From Diogma glabrata (Eukaryota > Arthropoda > Insecta > Diptera > Cylindrotomidae), in contig OY856186.1 of assembly GCA_963693315.1 (NCBI GenBank), forward strand, positions 459,419,360 through 459,483,359: 64,000 nucleotides of DNA, written 5' to 3'. The position numbers and the translations under genes were made by a program. The notes under the pieces were generated by a model, which worked only from the letters and a program-made list of their open reading frames with translations, had not been told where the DNA came from and did no database searches. Each line of letters opens with the position of its first letter. The first letter of the stretch is position 1. Shown here in pieces: positions 25,555 through 36,570 of this stretch.

Positions 25555-25718
25555 TTTTTTATTATTATGTCATATATTTTGTTAGTTTTAGTGTTGATTT
25601 TATCATTTAGAAGTTGTTATTGTTTTTATGTTTATATATTTCTATTTCTTCCAATCTATCTAGATGTCCTTTTTTTTATGTTTTTATGTCAATCTATTGA
25701 TCATGTGGTTGTAGGCAG
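25555..25718 (-). pseudogene. Penelope C-terminal remnant after an internal deletion (- strand arm)
   Basis: Read on the - strand from 25718, the sequence runs through catgatcaatagattga, then jumps to aaggacatctagatagattg, which in the + arm lies about 540 bp further on (26707 onward). It then matches the + arm up to the insertion boundary. The GIY-YIG endonuclease region is therefore deleted from this arm. Confidence 0.75.
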
Positions 25719-26078
25719 CTAGTTTATGTGGTATGGATGATGTGATTGAATATTTATTGTTTGATCCGTTTGGGTTGGTTTTCGGAATACTTTGAATGTG
25801 TGTTTTGAATCTACATTTTTGATTGATAAATCCAAAAAATGTATTGTGTTATTGGGTTCATTTTCTAACGTGAATTTAATGGAAGGTTCTATGCTGTTTA
25901 TGTATTGGTGTAGTAGATTAAGCTGTCTATTCGTTCCTTTGAATAATAAAATTATATCATCAACGTAGCGATACCAATAAATGATTTTTTCTTTGTGTGG
26001 ATTTAAGTTATTATGTATATATTTTGTTTCAAAATCGTTGAGATATTTCCTAAATGTAGATTCAAAACACACATTCAA
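25719..26078 (-). pseudogene. Penelope-like reverse transcriptase, C-terminal part
   Basis: A 119-codon open frame carries the Penelope-type RT active-site motif WYRYVDDIILLF (catalytic Asp pair retained). It is followed by SIEPSIKFTLENE and IHFLDLSI, the usual order in this family, then VFRKPTQTDQT. Penelope elements combine this RT with a C-terminal GIY-YIG nuclease. Here the N-terminal two thirds of RT are missing because the arm ends at the head-to-head junction near 26060. The frame is unusually clean for a relic, suggesting it is fairly young. Confidence 0.9.
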
Positions 26079-26832
26079 AATATTCCGAAAACCAACCCAA
26101 ACGGATCAAACAATAATTATTAAATCACATCATCCATACCAACATAAACTAGCTGCCTAAAACCACATGATCAATAGATTGAACAATATACCTATGAATG
26201 CAGAAAATTATCAAGACGAATTAAACAATATAAAATACATAGCCAGTAAAAACGGATATAAAAACGAAATAATTGACACATTAAATAGAAAATATAAAAA
26301 CAAGAAAAATTTACAAACTCTATCAACATTGAAGAATGAAGAGAAATTAGCAGGCAAAAAATACGTAGGCGTAACATACAATAAAACAACATTCAAAATA
26401 ATGCAAAAAACTTAAAAAAAATAAGGATACATTACAGCTTACAAAAACAAAAATAAAATAGAAAACTACCTAAAAACCAAAAAAACCCAAACCTTAGACA
26501 CAGGTGTTTATAAACTTACCTGTGACGACTGCAGTAAATTTTATATAGGCCAGACGGGGCGGTCCTTCACAAAAAGATTTATTGAGCACACCAATGAAAT
26601 TAACAGAAGCGATTCAAAATCCAGATATGCCCAACATTTAAAAATAGGAAAACACAAATACACCAATATCAACACAAATTTAACCATATTACATAAAAAA
26701 AAGGAAAAGGACAACATCTAGATAGATTGGAAGAAATAGAAATATATAAACATAAAAACAATAGCAACATTTTAAATGCTAAAATCAACACTAAAACTAA
26801 CAAAATATATGACATAATAATAAAAAATAGCA
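26058..26832 (+). pseudogene. Penelope-like element, RT end and GIY-YIG endonuclease, frameshifted
   Basis: This + strand arm starts inside the RT (fragment FRKPTQTDQT at about 26084) with tcaaaacacacattcaaaat, shared with the opposite arm. It continues through a linker (MINRLNNIPMNAENY and following) that ends at a stop near 26413. After a frame change comes the endonuclease: TGVYKLTCDDCSKFYIGQTG spanning about 26502-26561, then RSFTKRFIEH. That is the CxxC zinc knuckle plus the YIG half of the catalytic motif, with the conserved Arg and Glu-His. A further frame shift near 26705 precedes LDRLEEIEIYKHK. The nuclease nicks the insertion site in live elements. This copy is broken in at least two places. 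Confidence 0.88.
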
Positions 26833-27096
26833 GTTGAAATAGTATATAAGTAATAGTTTCAGCAAAAATTGTAATAATAATTTAAGAACTGAGAATGACG
26901 TAAGTCGACATCGATATTCTATAAAATAAAAAATAAAATTGAAATTGTTACTATAAGGAAGTTTATATTATTATTAATAAAATAAAAAATTAAAAATAAA
27001 CAGTAAAAAGTATATTTTTAAATATTGCATTTTAATTCAAAAGTGACAAAAGCACACAAACAGTGAATAATATGGAAAACCATAATAACACATATA
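26833..27096 (+). mobile_element. Penelope-like element, 3' tail of the right arm
   Basis: Noncoding tail following the endonuclease stop, with tgagaatgacgtaagtcgac, ggaagtttatattattatta and cagtgaataatatggaaaac. Reversed copies are at 22139-22353 and 608-760. Together the arms make a head-to-head inverted dimer. Confidence 0.85.
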
Positions 27097-27881
27097 CAAA
27101 AACAATACATTTTATAAGTATGGAGAAACAGATAAGAACATTTACACCATAAAGATTTAGCATTAAAATGCTTATGTAACCGTTCTGTTTCACCTCTAAA
27201 AACAAGTCTTAAAAAGTGAGTATGTCACATGACACAACATTTTATTTTTAATTAAATTAATTCATTGTTCTCTTATTTATTCGCAATACACGTTTTAAAT
27301 ATAATCATTGAAGGTTAACCTTTGCAACTGTTAGCATCCTAAAGTTTTGAAATCTCTGTACTCTTAACATAACTACTGGCTTAAATGATTAGCCATTTGT
27401 TATAATGAATGCATTTGTGGAAGAGAAATTGTATATCTCTCACCTTAATTATATGTTTTTGAAGTGGTTTTTTAATTTTTCATATTTGTTCAATGTCAAT
27501 CAAATCACATAAATATGTGATGTGACCACCTACACTACAAAACAATAAGACGATGATATTTGTAAATCTTTAAAAAAAACACTATCAATTAACAAGATAC
27601 CACATTGTTGTTACAATGTGTTCAATAGTTTTAGTTACGATTTTCTCTTAGTACTGATTAGATTATGTACAGTATTAGGACAATTTAAGTTGAAATTATG
27701 TTGCATGTAGGTTTAAATTAACGTACAAAATTCAATGTAGGTTTGGTTTTCATCAATTTATTTAGGTTAATTTGATTTTTAAATGATTTGAAAAAATATA
27801 GAAATAATATTTATTTACTTTTCGTTTGATAATTTAAGTGAGTTATTTAATTTTTTTTGGTATTCAAAATTTTATTTACTT
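27097..27881. other. AT-rich noncoding DNA, nothing recognised
   Basis: No supported feature. Confidence 0.45.
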
Positions 27882-28046
27882 ATGAAATTAGCAATAACAT
27901 GTAAGGAATTAATCTCTGATGGTGTTAAATATGACAGAAATAATACGATATCAGTTAGTGATAATGAACAACTTCAATATGTTCTTGACGGCGGTTTATC
28001 TGCATGTTTATTAAACATCGACGTCAAATTAACAGATCAATCTTAG
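27882..28046 (+). CDS. Small ORF (54 aa) of unknown origin
   Basis: An ATG-initiated frame opens MKLAITCKELISDGVKYD and ends with NIDVKLTDQS and a TAG. The composition is unlike chance frames here: acidic and basic residues are balanced, and there is a GC-richer middle (gacggcggtttatctgc). No splice sites, promoter or poly(A) signal were located. I do not recognise the protein. It may be a fragment of an inserted gene or mobile element, or chance. Confidence 0.25.
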   Translation: MKLAITCKELISDGVKYDRNNTISVSDNEQLQYVLDGGLSACLLNIDVKLTDQS

Positions 28047-30524
28047 GCATACTAAGACATATACCTGTAATAAATATTGCAAAGGATCAAAACTAAAATA
28101 ACAGCATCTAGACTTCAAATATCAATTCAACAAAGCAAAGTATTTTCACTCATAAATCAAAATTGTAATATAATTGTAATATAATTCAGTTGATTTTAAA
28201 TTTACGAAAAATTAAATGCTAAATGTTTTTGGTTATTTAAATTTTAACCAGAATTAATGTTCTGTAAATACAACGTACGTCTTATAAAAAGATAATGATT
28301 GGCAACTCAATACTTCAACAAAATGAATTTTTATTGTTATTTATTAATAGTCAAAACACTGAAATGAAATCAATTAATCAGTTTGATTTATAATAAATAA
28401 TTCAGCTTAAGAGAAATTATTTGAGTTGAAAAATGTAAAATTTGTTTAAAAAGCAATCGTTTTTAGTTTTTACACAAGCTAGATAATATTCAACTTACCG
28501 TTGTCCTTCACCGGATCGGATCAAACGTTATTGTACATAACTCTATACGTACAAATTTTATAATTAATTTGATTTCCATGTGTTTATTGCATTTTCCAGC
28601 TAGCACCATAAAAATATTTTAATGCAATTTTCCTCAAAATTTTATTTGCTATTAAATTAAATTAAATTAAATTGGGAAACTGGGTATTTACAAAACACTT
28701 TTTTTAGCTAAGTTGAAAATCACGGTTGTATCAAGCTAATCAACTATCTAGCTAGCGGTTCATCAACTATAACAAAGTAACATTCAAGTAACTGGATAAT
28801 ATATTTAAATTTTGCACATTAGATCCAATTTTGCCCAAAGTTGTAGAAATAATTTAAGCCAAAATACTATAAAATTTAACTATTTTAGTCGGGAAAAAGT
28901 CTATAATACAGAAAGAATAAGAGAAGATTGGGCAGATTATTAAAAATATAAAATACAAAAACTATGACAAATTCTCTTTAAAACTTTAACCACTAATATA
29001 TAAGCGGTTACTTTAAATAATGACTAATAAATACAAACCAATCAAAATTCGATTAAAAATAACAATCAGAAAGTAGCAACAACATTCGACACACATACAA
29101 AAAATTCAAAATAGTACTATTGTGAAAGACCATAAAAAATGGCTGAATAGCAGAAATATAATGAGCAATCCAGCTTACCCAACCGACCACCATAACTAAT
29201 ATTAATGGTGACTGATCTTCTGTCAAATCGTTTTTTTGTTTGTTTGTTTTCCTTTATTTCTCTGAGAGAGAAACCGGTTTGTCTTCCCAAAGACGTGCGA
29301 AAATTTTTCATTTGATTCAAAATTGTACAATTATTGCAAATTTCTTTTAAATCTATAAGAAAAAAACCTACCACAAAAAAATAATAGTTTCTCCCTCACT
29401 GCTACTATATAAAAAGAAATAAGAAAAATGACAGATTAGGATTTGATTCTAACCAAACATATAAATTTTAATCTTTTATCTATTAAAAATAAACTACGCA
29501 ATAATGAAAAGTTGGTCGCCAGCTGGTTTTCATAATATACTTTCAGGATGTATACATAACTTAAATATTTGAACATTGGCATTATAAAATAATAAAATAT
29601 TCACTATTATAAAATCACTGGAAATAACACAATAAATGTAAAATACTCTCGTAATTATTTTCATTCATTTTATAAAAATTAGCACAACTAAAAATAATAG
29701 ATTGTACTTTTTGTTTCGTTTTAAATTATTTAATTGTTTTTAATTTATAATTTAATACAATAGTTGGTTGTTGTAAATAAACAGAAATGCAAATGGCGAA
29801 ATGAGAAATTGAATATGACATTTTTGTGAACACGATTTCTTATGTCTCTCTTCATACAATTTTAAAGTTATGTTCTCTCTATATTTATATATACTCTAAG
29901 AGCTTACCAGATGTTCACTAGAAACAGTTTTTTTTTGCCGCAACAATATTTATATGACGTTAAAAACATAACAATTATCAAAAGAAAGAAAACTTAAACC
30001 AACTAAAATTAATGATAGAATTAAAAAGTTGCTATAAATTTATAAGTTATGGCAAAATAACTACAAAAAAAAATTGGACCACAAACTGTGATGATGAATT
30101 TAAATGTATTCAAACTCATACTCTCTCCACAGGTACCTTTTCTCTGTATGACAATATTATTTTAACTGCATTTTTAAGAAGTAATATCTTAATGTTTAAT
30201 CTTTTTCTATTTTTGGTTTTTTCAAGGAAACATGGTTGTTTGTTAAAGATGCAAAATAATTCATTATACTAATGTGTTTAAGCATGAGTTTATGTATGAT
30301 TAAGTTTTAAAAAAATGTTTTGTATGATGAAGGTAAGATTTGACATCAACTATTAATTATTATACTTAGATAATAGTTTGGTGATAAAACAAATTTTTGA
30401 ATTATTAAGAGTTGGTATTTTGATTTAAGATTACGTGTAAAAAAATGACTTCATACTTATGCATAAAGTTTTATTATTTTTCTAAACCAAAGGAACCTGA
30501 TAAACATAATTTATTCCTCATATA
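28047..30524. other. AT-rich noncoding DNA with one strong - strand 5' splice-site match
   Basis: On the - strand at 28500/28499, aacg/gtaagttga is a strong donor, preceded by a GC-richer stretch (gatccgatccggtgaagg). No acceptor or long frame precedes it, so a noncoding first exon is conceivable but unproved. A 3'ss-like tctctccacag/gtacc lies at 30131 on the + strand. Nothing else is recognised. Confidence 0.35.
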
Positions 30525-30855
30525 ACAGGTCGTTCAATAAGTCCGTAGGATAAGTAAGAAAAAAACAACATTTTGACAAAACTCGATTTTTTTATTCAAC
30601 ATAGTTGCCTTCGAGGGCGATACAACGAGTATAGCGATTTTCCAACTTTTCTATACCACTTTTATAGTACGATTTCTCTTTCTCGTCAAAATAGGCCTCA
30701 GTTTCAGCGATTACTTCATCATTGGACTTAAATTTCTTTCCAGCAAGCATTCTTTTGAGATCTGAAAACAGGAAAAAGTCGCTGGGGGCTAAATCTGGAG
30801 AATATGGTGGGTGGGTAAGCAATTCAAAGCCCAATTCATTCAATTTAGTAAAAGT
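30525..30855 (-). pseudogene. mariner transposase C-terminus with terminal repeat
   Basis: The - strand frame reads KLNELGFELLTHPPYSPDLA then PSDFFLFSDLKRML, the conserved C-terminal signature of mariner transposases; PSD holds the third catalytic Asp of the D,D34D triad. It ends at a stop near 30592. Downstream is the element end, acaggtcgttcaataagtcc, starting at 30525 next to TA (30523-30524), as expected for insertion at TA. The first two catalytic Asp residues and the 5' end are missing: similarity stops near 30855. It is a dead 5'-truncated copy. Confidence 0.92.
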
Positions 30856-31226
30856 TTACATCGGTGAAAGAAAACTTTTGTGTTTTCCGTAAAACAAGAA
30901 AAATTTAAAATTTTTCTTAATACTTAAATTTACATATGTAGGTTGATTGTACGTAAACATATTATTCCGAGATGGAATTAATGGTTTTTCTGATTTTATT
31001 TTAAAAAGAAATCTACTCGTAGGAACTGTAGCATAAGTATACTGGCAGGGGAACGCTTACGGAAACTATTGTCAATCAAACAATTATTGTCAATGTTTAG
31101 TTAGCAAACTAGACTCGGAGCCCCTCGTTTTTAAGCAAAAAATTAACATCCATAACACACTAGATTTACAACTAATCGATATTCATCCAATATGGTTGAT
31201 AAATTAAATAACAAAATAACAAAATA
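30856..31226. other. Noncoding DNA, nothing recognised
   Basis: No supported feature. Confidence 0.4.
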
Positions 31227-31559
31227 TGGAGGGGCTCAAATCTCAAGCTCTGAGATATCAAGACTTCGGTCTGGGTTAAGGATTTTGATATAGTTTTCGG
31301 CAAAAAACTTTTATGAGGACATGGTTTTTAGTTTTGGGCAGCGATGTATATCAAACATAACTCTTTGTTAAAGTGCTAAAGTATTTTTTATCTCTGTTTA
31401 GAAATTTATTAAAAAACTAACACGAAACATCAATACGTTGCCGGAAAATTATAACAGATCATAAATTAACATAATTTAGTGAAAAGATGATACATTCAGC
31501 AAACTACTCAAAAACCTCTCCATTTAGCGTTTCGAGAAAATATTATAGAATCACAAATT

Positions 31560-32650
31560 CATATTTCTTTCAGAATTGCAAAAAAAATTATTAAAAATTA
31601 TTAAAAATTATTAATTATTAAATTATTATTAAAATTATTATTAAAAAATTATTACAAAATCAGAAATTCAAACCTTTTTCAAAATTCCAAAAATTATTAT
31701 AAAATCAAAAATTAAAAGTTTTTCAAAATTCTAAAAATATTATCAAAATTCTTACAAAATCGAAAATTGAAACTTTTTTCAAAATTCTCAATATATATAT
31801 AAAATTCAAAAATTCCGTTTTTTTTCAAAATTTTAAAAAAATTGCAAAAATTATAACAAAATCAAAAATTGAAACTTTTTTCAAAATTTCGAAAATATTC
31901 CAAAAATTAGAATAAAATCAAAATATTTAAACTTTTTCTAAATTCCAATAATATTCTAAAAATTCTTAAAAATTCAAATTTTTTCCAAAATTCTAAAAAT
32001 ATTCCAGAAATTATTACAAAATCAAAAATTGAAATTTTTTTTCAAAATTCCAAAAATTATAATAAAATCAAAAATTTAAAATTTTTCAAAATTCTAAAAA
32101 TATTCCAAAAATTCTTACAAAATTAAAAATTGAAACTGTTTTCAAAATTCTAAAAATATATATAAAATTCAAAAACTATTTTTTTTCAAAATTCTAAAAA
32201 TAGATAATAATAATTAGAATAAAATCAAATATTTAAACTTTTTCTAAATTCCAATAATATTCCAAAAATTTTGAAAATTCAATCTTTTCCCAAAATTCTA
32301 AAAATATTGCAAAAATTATTACAAAATCAGAAATTCAAACTTTTTTCAAAATTCCAAAAATTAAAACAAAATCAAAAATTTAAAAATTTTCAAAATTCTA
32401 AAAATATTCCAAAAATTCTTACAAAATCAAAAATTGAAACTTTTTTCAATATTCTAAAAATATATAAAATATAAAAATTCTATCTTATTCAATATTCTAA
32501 AAATATTGCAAAAATTATAACAAAATTAAAACTTATTCCAAAATTCTAAAAATATTGCAAAAATTATGACAAAATCAAAAATACAAACTTTTTTCAAAAT
32601 TCCAAAAATATTTCAAAAACTATAACAAATTCAAAAATTTCCATTTCACA
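31560..32650 (+). repeat. AT-rich short-period repeats of element A
   Basis: Dozens of variants of caaaattccaaaaatatt, ccaaaaattattacaaaatc and aaaattgaaacttttttc are arranged as blurred units of roughly 60-70 bp. Confidence 0.85.
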
Positions 32651-33116
32651 TTTCCGTCATGTCATATACAACAGCTACATTTTTTTTCCCAAAAAATTGG
32701 CTAAAAAAATAAATGAAATCATTTTTTTTGACAACTAGACAACATTTTTTTGACAAACTTATAATGTCATAATTCTCAATAATAATAATAAAATTTCATG
32801 TCATACAAATGATGACGAATGATTTTCCTTTTTTTACACAATTTTTTGGGATAAAATGAAATTACACCCAATTCTGTTTTTGCACGGTAGATACGTTCCA
32901 GAAAAAGACGTGTAAAAAAAAACCGTGCATAAAAAGACATGCAGCACATAGAAAAAAAGGGGATAGGTTCCATACCCTTTATTTCTGTAACAAATAGGTA
33001 GAATAAAGTGATTTGTACAAAAAACTATTAAGAGTCTATATAAAAGCCAAATTAAATGTTTTGTGCATGTATGCACAGTTCGTTTGATAAAAAAACAAAA
33101 ACTAAATCAGAGATTA

Positions 33117-33945
33117 GCAGCAGTGCGACAATGTTGTAGGAAATCAAGATTTGATGTTAAATTTCGGTCGCCAACAATTCGTAAAGCATGCTTTTGAACA
33201 TAATCTAAAAGAGCCTAGATCGAAATAGATGAACCACACAAGACTTGACAACAATATTCCATGCATGGACGAATGTAGAACTTATAAATGTGGAGTAAAT
33301 TATACGGAATGAAATATTTTTCACATCTATTTAGGAGGCTATTTGTTCGTCATAGATATTAATGGGTGTATCATTGGGAACTCGGTCTATGATCTGAAAA
33401 CAATCAATAGCTGTGTTTTGGTGGAATTAGAATTGACTAAATTTTTTACCCCAATCGGCGACTTTTTCTCGGTCCTCGGTCCTTTTCTTCTTCAAGGACC
33501 TCGTTTACATTTATAACAACGTTTCTCCGAGCGAGATTTATTTTTTCATTTATTTTACCTTTGAAGATAGGTGAACGAATGACCTGTGCAATGTACTGTA
33601 TATCATCTGCAAAACTATTTGTCGTGTTACTGATAATTTTCAACAGGTCGTTGATATAAATTAAAAAGAGTGGGGAATAAAACTGAGAACACCAGATATA
33701 ATTAATTTAGACTCAGAAGAAAAACTATCGATAGATATCGAAATGTTTTGATCGGTGAGACAATTTTGAATATGCTTTACGTCTACATGAAGTTGACATG
33801 CCAGATTCGATCAAATGCTTTTCAGCTGTCTAATGCGATAACGTACGTTTCACCACCTCGATCAAGCATGCTGTTCCAACAGCGGACTACATAGTTCAAT
33901 ATAGATCGGTTGTTTATATTAGTAAGGCTTTTCGTATATAATTTA
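33117..33945 (-). pseudogene. Non-LTR retrotransposon RT relic (Jockey/CR1-like), - strand
   Basis: On the - strand the frame contains SNTTNSFADDIQYIAQ, the FADD catalytic box of a LINE reverse transcriptase, and the downstream part matches the relic at 54960-56190 segment by segment (for example ccaatcggcgactttt and gggaactcggtct on the + strand). Multiple stops and shifts break it. The relic meets an opposite-strand RT fragment at about 33950. Confidence 0.75.
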
Positions 33946-33952
33946 AAATACT

Positions 33953-35798
33953 AGTTTTTTTGGGAAATGGCTAGTGTACAGCCAGTTCCAAAAAAGGTAC
34001 GAAAACGGATCCAACAAATTACAAACCCATATCAAACTGGTCGATTGTAGCTAAAATATTTGAAAAAAAAACATTAATTTTAAAAATATGAGATTCTTAG
34101 TTAATTGGTCAAAAATACTTAAAGACAATGAGGTTTTCACCGAAAGAAAGAGTGACGAAAAATTTACTTTCTTTGTCAAACATATCTGGAACGAGTCACT
34201 TGAAAATCATAGTGAGACTTTCAGTGCTGTTTAATTGATATAGTCATAACATTTGGCAAAGTATAGCTCAACAATCTAATATGCAAATTGAGATGCTATG
34301 ACTTAGACGAGCAAATTATTTACTGAGTTTAGATCTTTATATCTGAGCGTAAATTTCAAGTCAATGTCGACGGTTTTTCATTAGATATCTTTTCAACTTA
34401 TTCAAAGGCCTTATTCAAAGTTACACTCTATCCCCAACTCCTGCTCTTATCTATATTGACTTGTTGCACTCAACGATTCATTAAATCCATAGTTTTGCTA
34501 ATGATGCACGCTTAATGCTTCTCCTGAAATACCTAATATATACTCAGCGTTTAATGACACTAGGTCAAATGTGATTGAGTCATTAAATATTGATTTAAAA
34601 ACATTCATGGAATCAGGTATTGCTAAAAATGTTAAGTTCAACGCGAGCAAAACTCAAGCTTGCTATTTTTCTAGGTTATCAACATCTAATCCATTTCCAT
34701 TAAAGTTTGATTTTTTAAGAAAAATGATCTTGAAGAGAAAGAATTCGTTAGACTTCTACGAGTTGAGATTAAAAATAATATTAAGTGGAATTCTCATATT
34801 TTAGCCTAACTAAGAAAGTTGTTCAAAAACTAATATTTTTGGGTTAGGTTTTTAATAGCAAAATGCTTCTTTTAATGGAGAAGTTTTGTAATCGCCCCTG
34901 CATGGATTATTGTTGTTACATATGGAGTGTACCATACAGGTCTTGATTGATTTTATACAACAGAGGGCTGTTAAATTGATCAGCAATTCAAATCTTACTA
35001 ATGAGCTTGATTCCTGGTATGTCGCCGATTTGACGGTATTTTACATATTGGATAAACGGACTTCTATCTAAATCAAATCGATTTTACCTAAGCCTGCAAA
35101 CTTGACACGTAACACCAGAGTATCAATAAGAGTATAATAAGATAAAATAATTTTCTTCCTCCAAACTTTAAGATTAGCGTTAACAAATCTTCAAAGAAAA
35201 TTGATCAATTGTACATACATACTTCTAGGAATAGAAGTTGAAAACAATATGAAATGAAGTTCTCATATTTTTAACCTAGCTAAGAACGCTGTTTAAAAAT
35301 TGAGGTTTGGGGACGATTTCGTAAGCTTTTCAATAGCGAACAGCTTCTTTTAATCATTTATACTCTCTGCATGGAGTATTGTTCTCACAAATGGGGTGTA
35401 TCTGATTTTAGTAGTTTGAAATAAATTGAGTTTGTTCAGCGCAGAGCTGTTAAACTAATTAGCAACTCAACTCTTATTAATGAGTTAGATTCCTTGCAGC
35501 ACAGAAGGAATGTTGCTGATATGAGAATTTTCTATTAATACATTGTGGATAAACAAACTTCCACTGAGATAAAATCAATTTTACCTGAACTAGCAACCTA
35601 TCGCGTAACACCAGAGTAAATTTTGTAGCCCATCCTTTTACACTTCATATAAAAAGGTTCAGAAGTGTTCCTTTTCAGCGTGATTTTTTCAGCAGAGTCT
35701 CTCATCTATGGAATGTCTCACCAGCAAAGGTTTTCCCTGATACCTTTAATCCTCAAAATTTTAAAGATAACGTTCATAAACTTCTTAAAGAAACTTAA
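33953..35798 (+). pseudogene. Non-LTR retrotransposon RT relic, + strand, with internal duplication
   Basis: It opens with WEMASVQPVPKK, an RT N-terminal block also seen at about 56020 on the other strand. The catalytic box near 34496 reads HSFANDARL, with Asn for the first Asp of FADD. A thumb-like block VKFNASKTQACYFS follows at 34630-34674. The next part (PRMDYCCHIW, QQRAVKLISNSN) is present twice, about 34800-35090 and 35260-35600. The end reads SRVSHLWNVSPAKVFPDTF and LLKET, with a stop at 35796-35798, typical of this clade's C-terminus. Many stops and shifts are present; it is inactive. Confidence 0.8.
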
Positions 35799-36570
35799 TT
35801 TATTCAAACTTAATCCTAATCCCTAGTTGGATATGGTATCTTCGGATATTAAGAGACGTTAATTTATAACTTATTATAATTAACACTAAGCATGCCTAAC
35901 TTTGTATATAGAAAAAAAAAATATATATTTTCTTCAAAATTTAAACCGTGCTATTTCGAATAAAACCGTGTAAAAACGAATTTAAATTTTTTTTCTAGAC
36001 CGTGTTATTTCAAAACCGTCTAAAAAAAGACCGTGTAAAAACAGAATTGGGTGTAATTCATTTTATCCCAAAAAATTGTGTAAAACAAGGAAAATCATTC
36101 GTTTGACACACTTGACAACATTTTTGACAAACTTGTAATGCAATAATCTAGATTTTGGTCTCACATACCAACCCCGACCATCAAGATTTCTCCAAATTCA
36201 ATGTTCCTACTCGTAATCACTTAAAATGAACGTTTTTTAAGTAAAAATTATGCAAATTTCCTTGTTTTGACACACTTGACGATTTTTTGACACACTTCCG
36301 GTACAGTTATCGAACACATCGTCCTTTCGGCTCTTCCCATTGAGTATGCCTATTTTGAGAAACAAAAATTTTTGAAATCTCTCCAGCCGTTTTCTAGATT
36401 TCGTCGGTTGTGACGGCCGGACGGCCGGCCGGCGGACAGACATACATTTTTTTTTGCTTTTTTAGAATTAGTAGGTCCTAGAACGTCAAGAAATGCCAAA
36501 AAAGTGGGGGTAAGAATTTCACTTTTGGCTCATGAATGCAATATTTAGGTTTTTTCAAAACCGAAGTAAC

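Larger units (their letters stand above)
32816..36101. mobile_element. Inverted-repeat-bounded insertion carrying opposed LINE relics
   Basis: The left end (32816-32886: cgaatgattttcc ... gggataaaatgaaattacac ... ccaattctgtttttgcacgg) is the reverse complement of the right end (about 36035-36101) with few differences. The inner part, ttacacccaattctgttttt followed by [ag]cacggt, looks like a genuine terminal inverted repeat, and subterminal accgtgtaaaaa-type words recur near 35945-36030 and 32908-32930. The outer 40 bp also resembles element A sequence, so inversion of host-element DNA contributed. Inside are two non-LTR reverse transcriptase relics in opposite orientations. No transposase of its own is visible. 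Confidence 0.65.
31227..36570 (+). mobile_element. 'Element A', copy 2, interrupted by a 3.3-kb insertion
   Basis: The head (ggaggggctcaaatctcaag, gacttcggtctgggttaagg, atgaggacatggtttttag) matches 13831 onward closely over about 230 bp. The AT-rich internal repeats (31600-32650) are expanded to about 1 kb compared with about 430 bp in copy 1. The tail (gccggcggacagacatacat, aagtgggggtaagaatttca, ccgaagtaac) ends near 36570. Between 32816 and 36101 unrelated sequence is inserted. Frames inside the A-rich part (for example 32271-32474) are low complexity and not genes. Confidence 0.75.

Noticed and set aside
26192..26396. - strand frames opposite the Penelope + arm
   Set aside because: Shadows of the genuine + strand Penelope reading frame.
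30120..30145. ctctctccacag fused to gtacc as a second recursive splice site
   Set aside because: The 5' half (gtacct) is a poor donor and no branchpoint is clear.
32271..32474. 67-codon frame rich in Lys, Gln, Asn
   Set aside because: Low-complexity translation of element A short-period repeats.
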